A stretch of DNA of 64,000 nt from Paracamarosporium sp. OC-R06-R3 (GCA_019828545.1 JACVRA010000120.1:1-64000); one strand, 5' to 3'. Shown: positions 42,270 to 53,323, counted from the stretch's first letter. The notes: a model not told the origin generated them from the sequence alone. Numbers and translations: made by a program.

Positions 42270-45200
42270 ATGGCCCCCAAAAGCAACCCCTTCCCGTCGT
42301 CATCGTCCTCGTCGCAGAAAACCAAACAACAATCAATTTCCGCCTTCTTCGCGGCCAAGCCACCCGTTGCAAAACCCGCTGCAAAAGCTGAAGTACTGCC
42401 ACAAGAACACGAAGCGACTATCACCGACGATCATGAAGAGCATGTATCTGCCATCGTGCAAGCCTCTCCCAGCAGAAAACGCGCCATAGATCAAACGGAT
42501 GGTGAACAGGAGGAAGCGACGGTCTCGCCAAAGCGGGCACGGCCAGACGAGACGCGGCATACTCTCGCTCAAGCCTCTGCCTCCGGACTTAACAAGTCTC
42601 ACTTGATTGATCGCACCTCTAAATACAGCTTCTCATCGTCTCCGGTCGTCGTAGATGAGAACGACGACATTCATGATGACGACGACAATAGTCCTGCGGC
42701 ACAAAAGCGACGAGCAGAGCTACATAGAAGATTCGTACAGAAGCTTGGACGGCCTGATAGTTTCACAGAGCTGAGGAGACGTCGAAGACTAGATCCTGCT
42801 GAAGACGAAGCGGCTGAAGATGGCGAGGTAGATGGACCGGACGATGAGATATCGAAGCCTGCCGCAAAGCCTACAAAGAAGGGTTCCAAGAAACCAGGGA
42901 AGCTCACTCCTATGGAAACGCAATACCTAGAGATTAAGAGAAAGCATTTAGATGCGATAATCGTCTACGAGGTGGGCTACAAGTTCCAGATATACGGAGA
43001 GGATGCACGCATTGCAGCGAAGGAACTGGGCATTGTCTGCATACCAGGAAAATTCCGATATGATGAACATCCGTCAGAGGCTCACCTGAATCGGTTCGCA
43101 TCCGCAAGCTTTCCGGTGCATCGGTTGCAGGTACATGTGAAGAGGCTGGTGCAAGCTAACCACAAGGTTGGCGTCGTCCGACAGCTTGAAACGGCTGCTC
43201 TGAAAGCCGCTGGCGACAATAAAAATGCCCCCTTCGTTAGGAAGCTCACAAACCTTTACACCAAAGGGACGTATGTCGACGATGTAGAGGGACTCGATCC
43301 GGGCACCGGCTCTGGCGCGCAGTCGACTGGTTACCTGCTCTGCATCACCGAGACTAACGCGAAAGGCTGGGGCGCAGATGAAAAAGTGCATGTTGGGCTG
43401 GTTGCTGTGCAGCCTGCCACTGGTGACATTATTTATGATGACTTTGAAGATGGTTTCATGAGAAGCGAAATCGAAACCCGTCTCCTGCATATCGCTCCTG
43501 CAGAGTTCTTGATTGTTGGCACATTATCCAGGGCTTCGGAGAAGCTAGTTCAGCATCTCTCAGCGAGCAAGACCAACGTTTTTGGAGATAAAGCCCGCGT
43601 GGAAAGAGTTGAGAAGCCAAAGACGATGGCAGCGCAGTCTTACAGTCATATATCGAACTTCTATGCCGACAAAATGAATCCAACTCACGGTGCGTCTGAC
43701 GGACAGAGCACCATCCTCGATAAAGTCCATCAACTGTCTGAACATGTCACCATCTGTCTGTCAGCCATGATTACGTATTTGACGGAATACGGCCTGGAGC
43801 ACGTTTTTGATCTGTATGTAACGCAGGAGTGCCAAACGGATCTGTCTTCCAATTGTGGGTCAAGAGCTTGAGTACTTCCGGCATTGTATTGTACATCCGG
43901 TTTAACACAGCGTACTGAGACTTTTGACAACATGGTGTAGACAGTATCTCCTCCGAAGATCCTTACCCATATCTGCTGGACGTACACTAACTCTAGACTC
44001 GCATTTGTAGGACAAAGTATTTCCAACCTTTCAGTGCTCGATCGTACATGCTCTTGAACGGCAACACTTTGACCAGCTTAGAGATTTATCAGAATCAGAC
44101 CGATAATACCACTAAAGGCAGCCTTTTCTGGACCATGGATCGTACAAAGACACGATTCGGACAGGTAAGTTACCTTACAACCACGGAGCAAAAATCTAAG
44201 TACATTGGGTCTGTGTTAGTAGTTCTGGGCTAACACACAGTCTCCAATCTTTTATTCAGATGCTACACTTAGAGGTACGAATTGGCTAACTTTCACAGCG
44301 AGTGCTTCGGAAGTGGATCGGCCGCCCTTTGATTCACAGGTCAAGTTTAGAAGAGCGCATATCCGCCGTTGAAGAATTGAAAGAAGGTGAAAATACGATA
44401 CCGGTCGACAAGCTCAAATTTGTGCTTGGAAAAATCAAAAACGATCTAGAGAAGGTCTTGCTACGCATATACTACAAGAAATGCTCGAGACCAGAGGTTC
44501 TTGTTGCGCTTCAAATACTCCAAAACATTTCTAGCGAGTATATGAACGTCAAATCTGCCAGCGACACCGGGTTCAAATCGTCTTTACTATCTGACGCCGT
44601 GTCGAGTATACCCCAGATCTACTCAGATGTTAACAACTTCTTAGAGAAGGTCAATGCTCAAGCTGCGAGAGACGACGACAAGTACTCTTTCTTTCGGGAA
44701 GAACATGAAGCGGAAGATATAACCGATTATAAGCTCAGTATCGCCTCTGTAGAAGATGATCTTAACGCTCATCGAAAAGAAGCAGCAGCCAAGATAGGTA
44801 CAGGCCAAGTCACTTACGTCACCGTGAGTGGTATCGAATATTTGATCGAAGTCAAGAGAAAGTCTCCCCAGGAAAAGAGGGTTCCAGCTTCTTGGCAGCA
44901 GATCTCTTCTACCAAGTCCGTCATGCGGTTCCATACACCAGAAGTAAAGCGCATGATTCAACAGCGTGACCAATATAAGGAATCTTTGGCGGCTGCGTGC
45001 GACCTAGCGTTCAAACGCTTTCTCGAAGACATATCTGCGAAATACCAAGATTTGAGGGACTGCATCCAAGCGCTTGCAACTCTCGACGCCCTCCTCTCCC
45101 TAGCAACTCTTGCCTCGCAACCAGGATATGTGAAACCAACTTTCACTGATGACATCAAGTTGTCTATCACTGATGGTCGGCATCCTATGGTCGAGCAACT

Positions 45201-45996
45201 TCTACTCGACAATTACGTTCCCAACGATATCCACCTATCTCACGAATCTACGCGTGGTCTTCTGATAACTGGTCCAAATATGGGAGGCAAGTCATCATAC
45301 GTTCGCTCGGTAGCCTTGATATCCATTATGGGTCAGATTGGCTCCTATGTCCCTGCTACGGAGGCGTGCTTGGGCATGCTCGACGCTGTTTATACACGTA
45401 TGGGCGCTTTTGACAACATGATGAAGGGTGAGAGCACGTTCATGGTTGAGCTGAACGAGACGTCCGATATTCTGAAGTCCGCCACCCCTCGCTCTCTAAT
45501 CATCCTGGATGAACTCGGACGTGGTACATCCACTTTCGACGGCGTTGCGATTGCTGAAGCCGTGCTCGACTATGTGATCCGCGATTTACAATCCCTCACC
45601 CTGTTCATAACACATTATCAGCATTTGGCGAAGCTTCAAGGTCGCTTCGACAACAAAGAGCTAAAGAACGTGCATATGCGCTTCGAAGAAAAAGACGGTG
45701 GCAAAGAAGTTGTGTTCTTGTATGAGGCGACGGAAGGCACCAGCCATCGATCCTACGGTTTGAATGTTGCCAGGCTGGCAAAAGTGCCTGAGAAAATCCT
45801 TGACGTGGCCGAGGGGAAGAGTCGGGAGCTAGAAGATGTCATTGCTGCTTGCAAACTGGGTAATATGTAAGTCACGTTCGACGTTGATGTCTCAAACATA
45901 CTAACGAGTTCTAGGTCTCGCATGGTCGCAGGGCTCTTGACTGAGAGCAACGAGGCCATCTTGGAGAGGCTCGTCGAAGGTATCGACCAGCTGTGA
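42270..45996 (+). CDS. msh3: DNA mismatch repair protein Msh3
   Basis: Four exons: 42270-43813, 44011-44164, 44299-45866 and 45915-45996; 1115 residues. The N-terminus has a PCNA-binding PIP box, [11 protein letters not shown] (about residues 17-27). After an acidic linker comes MutS domain I ([35 protein letters not shown]). The ATPase has Walker [11 protein letters not shown] (about 891-900), Walker [17 protein letters not shown] and THYQHLA. Lys/Tyr in [11 protein letters not shown], in place of the Phe-x-Glu of Msh6, points to Msh3. With Msh2 it forms MutS-beta, which recognises insertion/deletion loops. The first intron is 197 nt and the second 134 nt, longer than usual here, but frames match on both sides. 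Confidence 0.95.
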
Positions 45997-46790
45997 CCGG
46001 GATAGCAGGCTAAGTATTGTATTGTATACATCATCAGATGGCGGCTTCTTTAGCGAAAGTCACAAAATAGCATCGAGGAACGCCCAACTGCTACTTATCA
46101 CATCACACCCTACGATTAGTTGGGTTTAGGAACCATGGCCAGCTAGACGCCGCTTAGGCGCTCTCTTTAGGTACGGATACTCAATGTAGTATTGGAGGCT
46201 TATCTGTATATTTTTGAGAGCGAACAAAATTGAAAGCAATTCGCACGATCCAAACAAGGTGAAATTAGGACTCTAACAACCCATGATAAAAGGTGCCGGT
46301 CCAAACTGCGCATCTCAGCGCCGAATATCCTGGCATGGTATTATGTAGTCCACCTTACCCACCCATTTCATTTCTCTTGTTTGCTGATCACTACAGCTAC
46401 CGACCTCAATATATTGCACGCTTGAGGATCTGTACTTTGAGAAAGGGCTACGTAAAATGTTACGGGTGATATGCACAGCGCGTGAGTATTCAGGTGTGCA
46501 ATCTTGAGTAAGATATAACGGGGAAGAAAGGAGGCGAGATTTCCTATGGCATAGTTAAAGAAATGTGTCGTAGTTGTGAACTGAAGAAGGTGAGGTTCAG
46601 ATGACTGCAGCTTGCGATCTGAGTACCATGCAAGGTGTAAAGATTTTGATCATCCTCAAATTGCACTACGAAGCTCGGACCGTACCATCAAATCCTATGT
46701 GTAGCAAGGCTAGCTATTCTTAACCAGACTGTCCAAGTTCGGACCTAGGCAGCCATAACATATTACCACAAGTATGTGAATTGTGCAAGC
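45997..46790. other. Intergenic, convergent 3' ends
   Basis: About 0.8 kb between msh3 and the split hypothetical gene. No gene seen. Confidence 0.45.
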
Positions 46791-47422
46791 CTACCACTTG
46801 AGACCGGTCAATCCCTCCCACTTGTGTACCAAAGAAGATGATTGTAACTCTCGAAATTTGTCCTTGTGTGCGAATGCTACACTGCGCAGCAGCCTTTCGA
46901 TCAGACCACGTCGGTGCGTACCGTCTGTTGCTTGCTTTTGTAGAATAGAGCATATTTGGGAAAACAGCGATCCGTACTTGTGCGAAAAATCCTGTGGCGG
47001 TTAGGTCTAATCTAGTTCATACCACACCACAACATACCAAATATATACCTCGGACCCCCATGTTCCGTTCAATACAAGCCCTTGCTGAATACCGAAGCTC
47101 CCACGACAGATCCTTGTCCGTACCATAAAGCAAGTCTGTAACTGGAGTGACGGTCACCATTATGTGGGTAAAATAGATTGCGTCAAACTTCAATTCAGGA
47201 AAAGACGCAGGATAGGCTATTGCCCAGGGCACTAGCTTTTTCTCTACCTTAGAGAGAACGTAATTCTGGTTCCACCGGTGGCGGCTTCGACATTTAGGAG
47301 GGAAAAGATCACGAATCTCTAATTCGACGGTTTTCTTCGCCAGCGCTGCCATGCCGCCATCAAATTGCGGGATAGCAATAGACTAGAGACTGTTAGCACA
47401 TGTGATATGTCTGGTGAAGTTC

Positions 47423-47486
47423 TAACGTCCATCCTTGCGTAACGGAACAACCACCGTAACGGAACAAAAATCGGTACTTTGACTTT
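47423..47486 (+). repeat. Left terminal inverted repeat
   Basis: Begins TAACGTCCATCC. Contains GTAACGGAACAA at 47439-47450 and 47456-47467. Pairs with 51152-51215. Confidence 0.75.
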
Positions 47487-47589
47487 GAAGCTAAAGGCGG
47501 TCAGCACGCCTCTCAAATAGTACACTATTTTCGTAGGGTCCTATACTATAGCTACTTCTGTAGCTCTGATAAACTTTGAATATAAAAAT

Positions 47590-47880
47590 TACCTTTACGC
47601 TAATGCCTTTTTCCCCAAATAGCAAAGGTTCGTTTACATGACCAAAATGAGCGGTACTGCTGAGAGAGCCACCATATCGCATCTGCTGCTCCCACAACTC
47701 GTCCACCGCCTGCAGCTAGGCTCAGGACTCGAATAGTATCAGTAAGGAGGATTGTTTAGCCGTAAGGCTGTGAATAGCAAGCATTGCATGCGGTCTCGCC
47801 ACCCCTGTCGATACCTGGGACAAAAGCTGTCCAATCAAAGCAACCACCAACTCTCGCCGAAACAAGTCCGCGCTCTTTCA
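47590..47880 (-). pseudogene. Degraded coding sequence of unknown origin inside the TIR element
   Basis: One minus-strand frame reads SADLFRRELVVALIGQLLSQ ... HAMLAIHSLTAKQSSLLILFES, then two stops four codons apart, then LQAVDELWEQQMRYGGSLSSTAHFGHVNEPLLFGEKGISVK. The composition is that of a real protein, and the stops could come from CGA and CAG codons. It may be the far end of the C2H2 gene, cut off by the LINE insertion, or a separate fragment. Not recognised. Confidence 0.5.
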
Positions 47881-47954
47881 ATACGATATATGTTCATTAG
47901 GTAATGCGTGGCTATGTGACTTACATCTGTGGCTCGTGACTGCATTCTTACATC

Positions 47955-48590
47955 AGCCTAGGTAGCCACGTTATTGTATGCTCCCTTGACGTCAAATGAC
48001 ACAAGCGACAGCGTCTTTCCCCCGCCACGCCTTGAAAACATTCTCGTAGAGGTACGATAGCGCATGCGTCGTCGCTGTTTGCTTCCGTGCTCTAAAGTGC
48101 ATCTTAAGCAGAAGCCAGTACTCATTTACTAGTATGCTATTCGCTCGGCTACCGGCGACTCGAGCGCCTTTCCCAACGTTGGGAGGAGCAAGATTGGCCG
48201 ATAGTTGCTGGCTACTGTGTATTCCTTCCTCTTCAACTTCTGCAGCGGCACAATCTACGCAGCCTTCTACTCCTTTGGCACCTTTCCCGTGTCCAGTGAG
48301 CGGCGGAACAGTAGCGTGATCTCATCTCTGAACACTGGCCGTAGTTCTCTCTACACCCTCGCTGGAAGGCAGTCCCTACCTGGCGCTTTATCTAGGTTTG
48401 CTCCAAAGACCGCAGCTCTCACCTCGTTTTTGGCAACTGGCTCGCAGTGCAGCTGATTATACGTCGCTGGCGTCTCTTCCTGCTCGCATGGAGGTGGACT
48501 TGGGAAAAACGCCTAGAGCAGCTCCACTCCGATCTCTTCGTCTTCCGTCGCGAGTCCTCCTGCAATCAATTATTGCGGGCCGGCGAAACC
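47955..48590 (-). pseudogene. LINE (Tad-like) reverse transcriptase fragment, RIP-mutated
   Basis: Minus-strand translation, across frame changes, gives NKAPGRD-type sequence (DKAPGRDCLPARV), then RDEITLLFRRSLDTGKVPKE, then YTVASNYRPILLLPTLGKALES, then KTLSLVSFDVKGAYNNV. These are reverse-transcriptase motifs of Tad1-type LINEs, up to the first catalytic Asp region (SFDVKGAYN). Stops occur where Trp is expected (V*REL, PKE*KAA), i.e. TGG to TAG, a RIP signature. Only about 0.6 kb remains. Confidence 0.8.
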
Positions 48591-48920
48591 GGCTATAAGG
48601 TCATTGAACTGGCCTTCGAACGAGTTAAAGTCCGGGAAGAAATTAGTTGTAGTGTTGAAGTTCACGTTGTTCGTTTGTGTCGTATCGAACAGCTAGAAAT
48701 CCCCAGTCGGCCCCGAAAACGTGGCATCCGTCCACTCACCAAAACCCTCGTCTAGTTGCATCTAGGGCAAGAAGAGAGTGAAGTCGGGCCGCGCGCTAGG
48801 GGACTAACGAAGTACACCACCTGGCGTAGACCTGATGATAGTAGACTGTAGCGACTCTAAATCGAATATAGTGCTCGGCCCATGGGTCGGTTGCTGGAAG
48901 AGAAGCCTCGTTTCTATTGG
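48590..48920 (-). pseudogene. Former C-terminal tail of the C2H2 gene, with RIP-type stops
   Basis: The C2H2 frame continues after its TAA for about 110 codons of protein-like sequence (for example RLLFQQPTHGPSTIFDLES; MQLDEGFGEWTDATFSGPTG; FNTTTNFFPDFNSFEGQFND), broken by five stops, including the annotated one. Every stop is TAA or TAG and sits where a Gln codon (CAA/CAG) is one CpA-to-TpA change away. Confidence 0.65.
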
Positions 48921-50515
48921 TTAGGTTTTTTTCCGGCCGTTGCTCTTCGAGCGAACGTACTCCCAGCCGTGAGCCTTCTTCATGTGCTGGCTGCAATTGG
49001 ACTCTCTCGCGGACGCATAGGTGCAGGGAGGATACAAGCACTTGTACCGGACAGGAGCAGTTGAGTGCTTGTCGTTGATATGCCTGTCGCGCTCCTTCTC
49101 CGTGGGCCAGCCAAGCTCGAAGTACTTGCACTTCTCCTCGGTGCATTTCCACGGACGAGAGTGCGTTTTTTTGTGCTTGGTGAGGTCGCAAGGTCGCTTG
49201 AACTCCTTCTTGCAGCTGCGGCAAACATGCGTAACATCACGCATGAGCAGTTGTATTCGGCGAAATTTTTGGACTTTTGTTAGTGCATCGTCCTCTTCTC
49301 GTTTCCTCTTCTTCGGTGGCCTTGCTGGTCCATTGACTGACCATTCCGGCACATCCCCGGCGTCTAATTCGTCAACGAAATAACTTGCTTGACTCGTGTC
49401 TCGTATCTCATTGTCAATTTCCTCGATACGGCGGAAGATGGTACCACATACGTCGCTACGCAAGTAAGAACGGGTAAGGGGCACCACTTCAAGATAGTTT
49501 TAACTGACCATGTGATTTCCTGACTGGTTGACCCTTCGCAATCTTTGCCACACCTCGGACACAAAGACTTGGGAGTTGTTCGCCCCTTGAAGATCACGCT
49601 CATTGCAACCCTTTGTCCGGGAAAGAAGCAACTATCCCACGGTTCGGTAAGACTAATCAAGTTTTGCGTTCCTAACTCTTCAATTACAAAGTCTCCTCGA
49701 TCGATCATATCCGGATCGCAGCCTGATTGTTTAATATTGACCTTTAGCACGGCAAGAAGTGCCTCTGCAGACCTCACAAACTCTAGATAGAATGGACTCT
49801 CCCTATTAAAAGCGTCGACTAGATACACTGGCTGTTGGCACTGAACTTGTCCCGGAATCCTAAGAATGAATAGCTGAATGTCGTGCACTATCTGAAAGAC
49901 ACGTAGATTGGTCTGGACAATCTGGGCGCTGGATTCAAGTAGTGCCTTTCCTTGCTGGACACACTGCCCAACGCTGCTGGCAATCGCACTGAGCTTCCCC
50001 ATTACTTGACATGATAAGTCCTGCATATTACTGGTTAGGCGCCTGTTATGCGAATCCTGCTTACGTGCATCTATCGTCGTTGCTTCCATTTGCACCGTCA
50101 TCAATAATAATTCAATACTGCTTGTATGACCTCTGATCTGAGCCCGAAACGTCTCTAGATCATTCTTCTTGCAGACAGCCCATTTGACTTTTGCCCATCC
50201 ATCCTTTATCCTCGAGTCTGTTCCGTTTTGTTGCAGATGAGGCTGATACTTTTGTATCTCCTTCCAGAATGCATCAATCGTGCGCTGGCATTGAGACGCC
50301 GCCTGTCGTAGTGCGAGCTCTCCGACATTGTGACGATCTTCGAGATCGAGGCGCTTAATGCGGAGGAGCACCGACTCGAGTGCGTAGAGTTCGTTGAGCA
50401 GCGAGCGGAAGGAGGAGCTGGCGTGGGAGGTTTCACGAAGGGCGTCAATTACGGTGCCGACTAATTTGAGCGCTGCGAGGAAGTCGCCGACGGAGAAACC
50501 AAAACCTACGGACAT
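48921..50515 (-). CDS. STAND-type N-terminal domain plus C2H2 zinc-finger protein, probably 3'-truncated by RIP
   Basis: Two exons, 50515-49509 and 49455-48921 (513 residues), joined at SQEIT-C-DVCGTIFRR. The N-terminus MSVGFGFSVGDFLAALKLVGTVIDALRE... is the fungal N-terminal domain found in STAND/NLR-like and related proteins of Pezizomycotina. A middle domain (PVYLVDAFNRESPFYLEFVRSAEALLAVL ... WDSCFFPGQRVAMSVIF) is the ubiquitin-like-type region that often accompanies it. Then come a Cys pair (CPRCGKDC), a basic stretch (PPKKRKRE) that may be a nuclear signal, and C2H2 fingers (CRSCKKEFKRPCDLTKHKKTH; CTEEKCKYFELGWPTEKERDRHINDKH; CLYPPCTYASARESNCSQHMKKAH). The frame continues in sense beyond the stop. 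It lies wholly inside the TIR element. Confidence 0.75.
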
Positions 50516-51151
50516 GGTGTTCCTTGAAGAGGATAGGGGGTTATCGCATCACTTTGAGACCCAGTGTCTCTTGATGTGCCTTGTTTCAATGAACTTTGCG
50601 AAGAAAAGCGCTTGAGTGGCTAGCTGAGCCAAGCGCTGGCTAGAGCTTTTGAAAACTCGCGGAGCGCTTGGCAGCAGCATCCGCACAACCACACTGGCGC
50701 ACAGGCGCACAGGCGCACAGCCACAGACCTAACAGCTATCTCAAATACGTTACACGCCAAGCGTAACGTTGAGTGCGCGTCATCACGCACTAGCCAAATT
50801 CGCCTGCCGCTTCTGTTGGAAGTATTGATCGGCCTAGCAGCCTTCCATAAATCGAGCGATCCTCGCAGCCTCATAGTCAATAATAGCTTACTAGCATTAC
50901 TATTAGGTTTGCAGGCCTGCATAGCGGTGCTTTATAGGTCCTGATAGCAGTATTGGCACAATGGTGGCCTATGCCGGGCGAGGCTCGCTTTTGCTATGAA
51001 GATGTGCTCTTCGCGAATCGGGCGGGCATGCGCCTATGCAAACGTATTTTTTGTATTAGCATGGTTATAAGGGGTTCAGAAGATATTGTCACATATTATT
51101 TAAGGAAAGTACCCTAAAAATCTAGGTGCGCTCGAGCGCACTGTTGCTGTG
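50516..51151. other. Non-coding part of the TIR element
   Basis: Upstream region of the C2H2 gene within the element; probably its promoter. It has a short tandem repeat, GGCGCACA, near 50697-50720 and an inverted repeat around CCAAGCGCT (50630) and AGCGCTTGG (50664). No transposase seen. Confidence 0.45.
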
Positions 51152-51215
51152 AAGTCGAAGTACTAATGGTTTGTTCCGTTATGGCGGTTGTTCCGTTACG
51201 CATGGATACACGTTA
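51152..51215 (-). repeat. Right terminal inverted repeat
   Basis: Reverse complement begins TAACGTGTATCC. Contains TTGTTCCGTTAT at 51171-51182 and TTGTTCCGTTAC at 51188-51199. Its terminal TAA is in frame with the preceding host exon. Confidence 0.75.
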
Positions 51216-52712
51216 ACCCACTGCTACCGACACGCGACTGTTAAGGTTATTCATTATCCTCTTCACCACAGCTTCTACGTCCCATTTACCAAATTTGTCA
51301 AAACCCCAAAGTAGATCCACTAAAGTCTTTTTGAAGCAGGGATCGGATGCCTAAGTATTTCTTAGCACATTCTGCACCATAGTGCCATTGCAACTGAAAC
51401 TTACGCCTTGATCTCCTTTGGTAAACAGATTACCGGCGGGAGTGTCTGCGGAAAGCAGTTCACTGGATTGTTCACGCGATTTGACAGAGGTCTCGCATGC
51501 TGTTCCCCTACTGTCAGCGTTGATCTCTTGTTTAATATGACTTAGAGAGCCAACCACGGCTACCTTGTTCATTCCGCTTGAACCAACGTCTCGCGGATTC
51601 CTCTCGGGGTCTACCGCCGGGCTTTGCTCACGATCTTGTTTAGATGTGGACAGCGCAGGAGTCGCGCGTGTGGTGTCTTTTACTGTGGCACCATCGTGTA
51701 AAACCATTCGCTGCAACATCTTCAGGTCTCCGGACCTCAACTTAGCTAGACTCTCGACCCATTGCTGATATTCACTTTGAGTCATTTTCGATAAGATGCC
51801 CTCGATCTTCTCTCTGATAGCTTTCCTCTTCGCGAAGGAGCCAAGTTCATGCCGAACGACTGGTAGTGCATGATACGCAAACAGATCGCTTGTCCTTCGA
51901 AATAGATTCGAGACGTCATCAGGGGAGACAGATTCCTGCTCGACGTTCCAACGCCACGAGCTTGAGACCTTTTTGTCTTTTTTGTGGGAGTCTTCATGGA
52001 CGTCTGCGGCATCCTCCGAGATTTCCGTGGGTGGAAGTTGTCGGGATCTGCCAGTGGATTCATCAATAGATGTACCTGATGCCTTAGCACGTTTGTCCTT
52101 CTTGGACTTTCGAATATTCTTCTTCACAGTTTTGGTTGAAGGCGGAGCTTTTTGACGCACGAAGTCGCCCTTCGCATCCACTTGTCCAACTTCATCTTCA
52201 AGAGCGCCTTCGGCTTCGGAGTTGTTTTCCTCGTTCTGTGCTTCGGAACGTAGCCCATGCAAGCGTTCTGCCGCAGATGTAACAGCAACGATGCCGTCTT
52301 CCAATTTCTGGGGAGAGTCAAGATATGGCGCAATCATGGCGGCCATGCGATCAATCATAGCGTTGTTGAACATGACCTTGGTCTTTTCGATGTTGTCATC
52401 GGAGGCGCCCTGTTCAAACATGTGCGCGGTTACAACGTCGATACCCAGTTCATCCAAGACACCTTCAGGGAAACAGATGCGCGCAAGGCCTTCAACTGCA
52501 TCTTGGAGAACGTCATCTCCCAGATCCGCGGCAGACGAGAGCACTTTGAGTCGGAATGACCAATCATCGCTGATGGGTAAGTTGGCAGGTGTCTCGGATC
52601 CACGTCTGCGTTTATGCAGTGCTTCCGCGCGGGAGGGGGATGATTCTCCCTTGTAAACGTGTCAGTGAATTCGTAAACAAGAGAGAAGGCCGCATACCTT
52701 GCGCTTCGTCAT

Positions 52713-53323
52713 GGCAGAGCGGCCGGTGTGATTCGCTGTCAGAGGCGAAGAGCGAGTGGTACGATGATGGTGAAGCTGGCCGTGGGACGACGTTAGTTGG
52801 CTGTTTGTTAGTGTTGGATCAAGATTGAGGCAGTCGCGGTCGAGGCAGTGACAGTCAAGGCAGTCGCAGCCCGTATGAAGCCACCACGCGCTTTCACTGC
52901 ATCCCGCGCACGTCGATGCCCTACTTGAGCGTACGGCAGAAAACGCAGGAGAAGCTGCAGCCGCAGCATCCACGCCAAGACATGGCTGTCGAGCGCTGCG
53001 GTATGCACGTGGTGGTGAAGGCTCAGGCTTGGGCACGGGCGCCTTCACCTTCACCAGGAACGAGCACCTGCACTTGCAGCGGGGTCCATGGCCAAAGCGG
53101 CGCGCTAACAAGACGCGCCTGCCCCACAAAAACTTCGAACATGCGAGGCGCGTTGCCGGCAGCACACTCGCACCCACCTTCGACAGCCCGGCCGCACACG
53201 ATACCGACGGACAAAACGCCAGCTTCGCGACGTACGGGTGCCGCGCCTGCCGTGCCGATGCCATTGGGTCCGCCGCCGTGACCTGTGTCCCCGCCCACAA
53301 CGCACCCTTTCGCAACCGCCAGC
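52713..53323. promoter_or_regulatory. Divergent promoter region
   Basis: 611 bases between the starts of the split hypothetical gene and the Net1/Dnt1-like gene. No site assigned. Confidence 0.4.

Larger units (their letters stand above)
47423..51215. mobile_element. TIR-bounded element (3.8 kb) inserted in a host intron
   Basis: The left end (from 47423) and the reverse complement of the right end (to 51215) match over about 60 bases with few differences: both begin TAACGT, then ATCC, then TGCGTAACGGAACAACC, then a second TAACGGAACAAA, then GTACTT-GACTT. Each end thus carries two copies of TAACGGAACAA. The outer TA at each end is consistent with a TA target duplication, as in Tc1-mariner-like elements. 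Inside are a C2H2-finger gene, a LINE fragment and degraded coding sequence; no transposase was found, so it looks non-autonomous. Its family is not known to me. Confidence 0.75.
46791..52712 (-). pseudogene. Hypothetical gene with a transposon-like insertion in its third intron (intact if spliced, otherwise truncated)
   Basis: Five exons, all joined in phase 0: 52712-52698 (MTKRK), 52649-51405, 51350-51228, 47382-47038 and 46991-46791; 642 residues if spliced. The third intron would run 51227-47383 (3845 nt). Removing the 47423-51215 element and one TA leaves a 54-nt intron with GT...AG ends and a GCTAAC branch-like site, like the other introns here. Without splicing, translation stops at a TAA (51213-51215) supplied by the repeat end. 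The family is not recognised. Exon 2 has an N-terminal globular region (WSFRLKVLSSAADLGDDVLQDAVEGLARICFP), an acidic/Lys-rich linker with basic clusters (KKNIRKSKKDKRAK) and a helical region (WVESLAKLRSGDLKMLQRM). Exons 3-5 add LVDLLWGFDKFGKWDVEAVVKRI, WELRYSARACIERNMGVRGIY and a short tail. The two halves being separate genes is less likely, but possible. Confidence 0.6.

Noticed and set aside
49364..49508. Reading the C2H2 gene's first exon straight on to a stop at 49364
   Set aside because: Splicing the 53-nt intron 49508-49456 joins the frame to the zinc-finger exon and completes a CDVC motif, which is more convincing than the read-through tail.
50697..50720. Short tandem GGCGCACA repeat considered as a CRISPR-like or satellite array
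   Set aside because: Only about three 8-bp units, no spacers; CRISPR arrays do not occur in fungal nuclear DNA.
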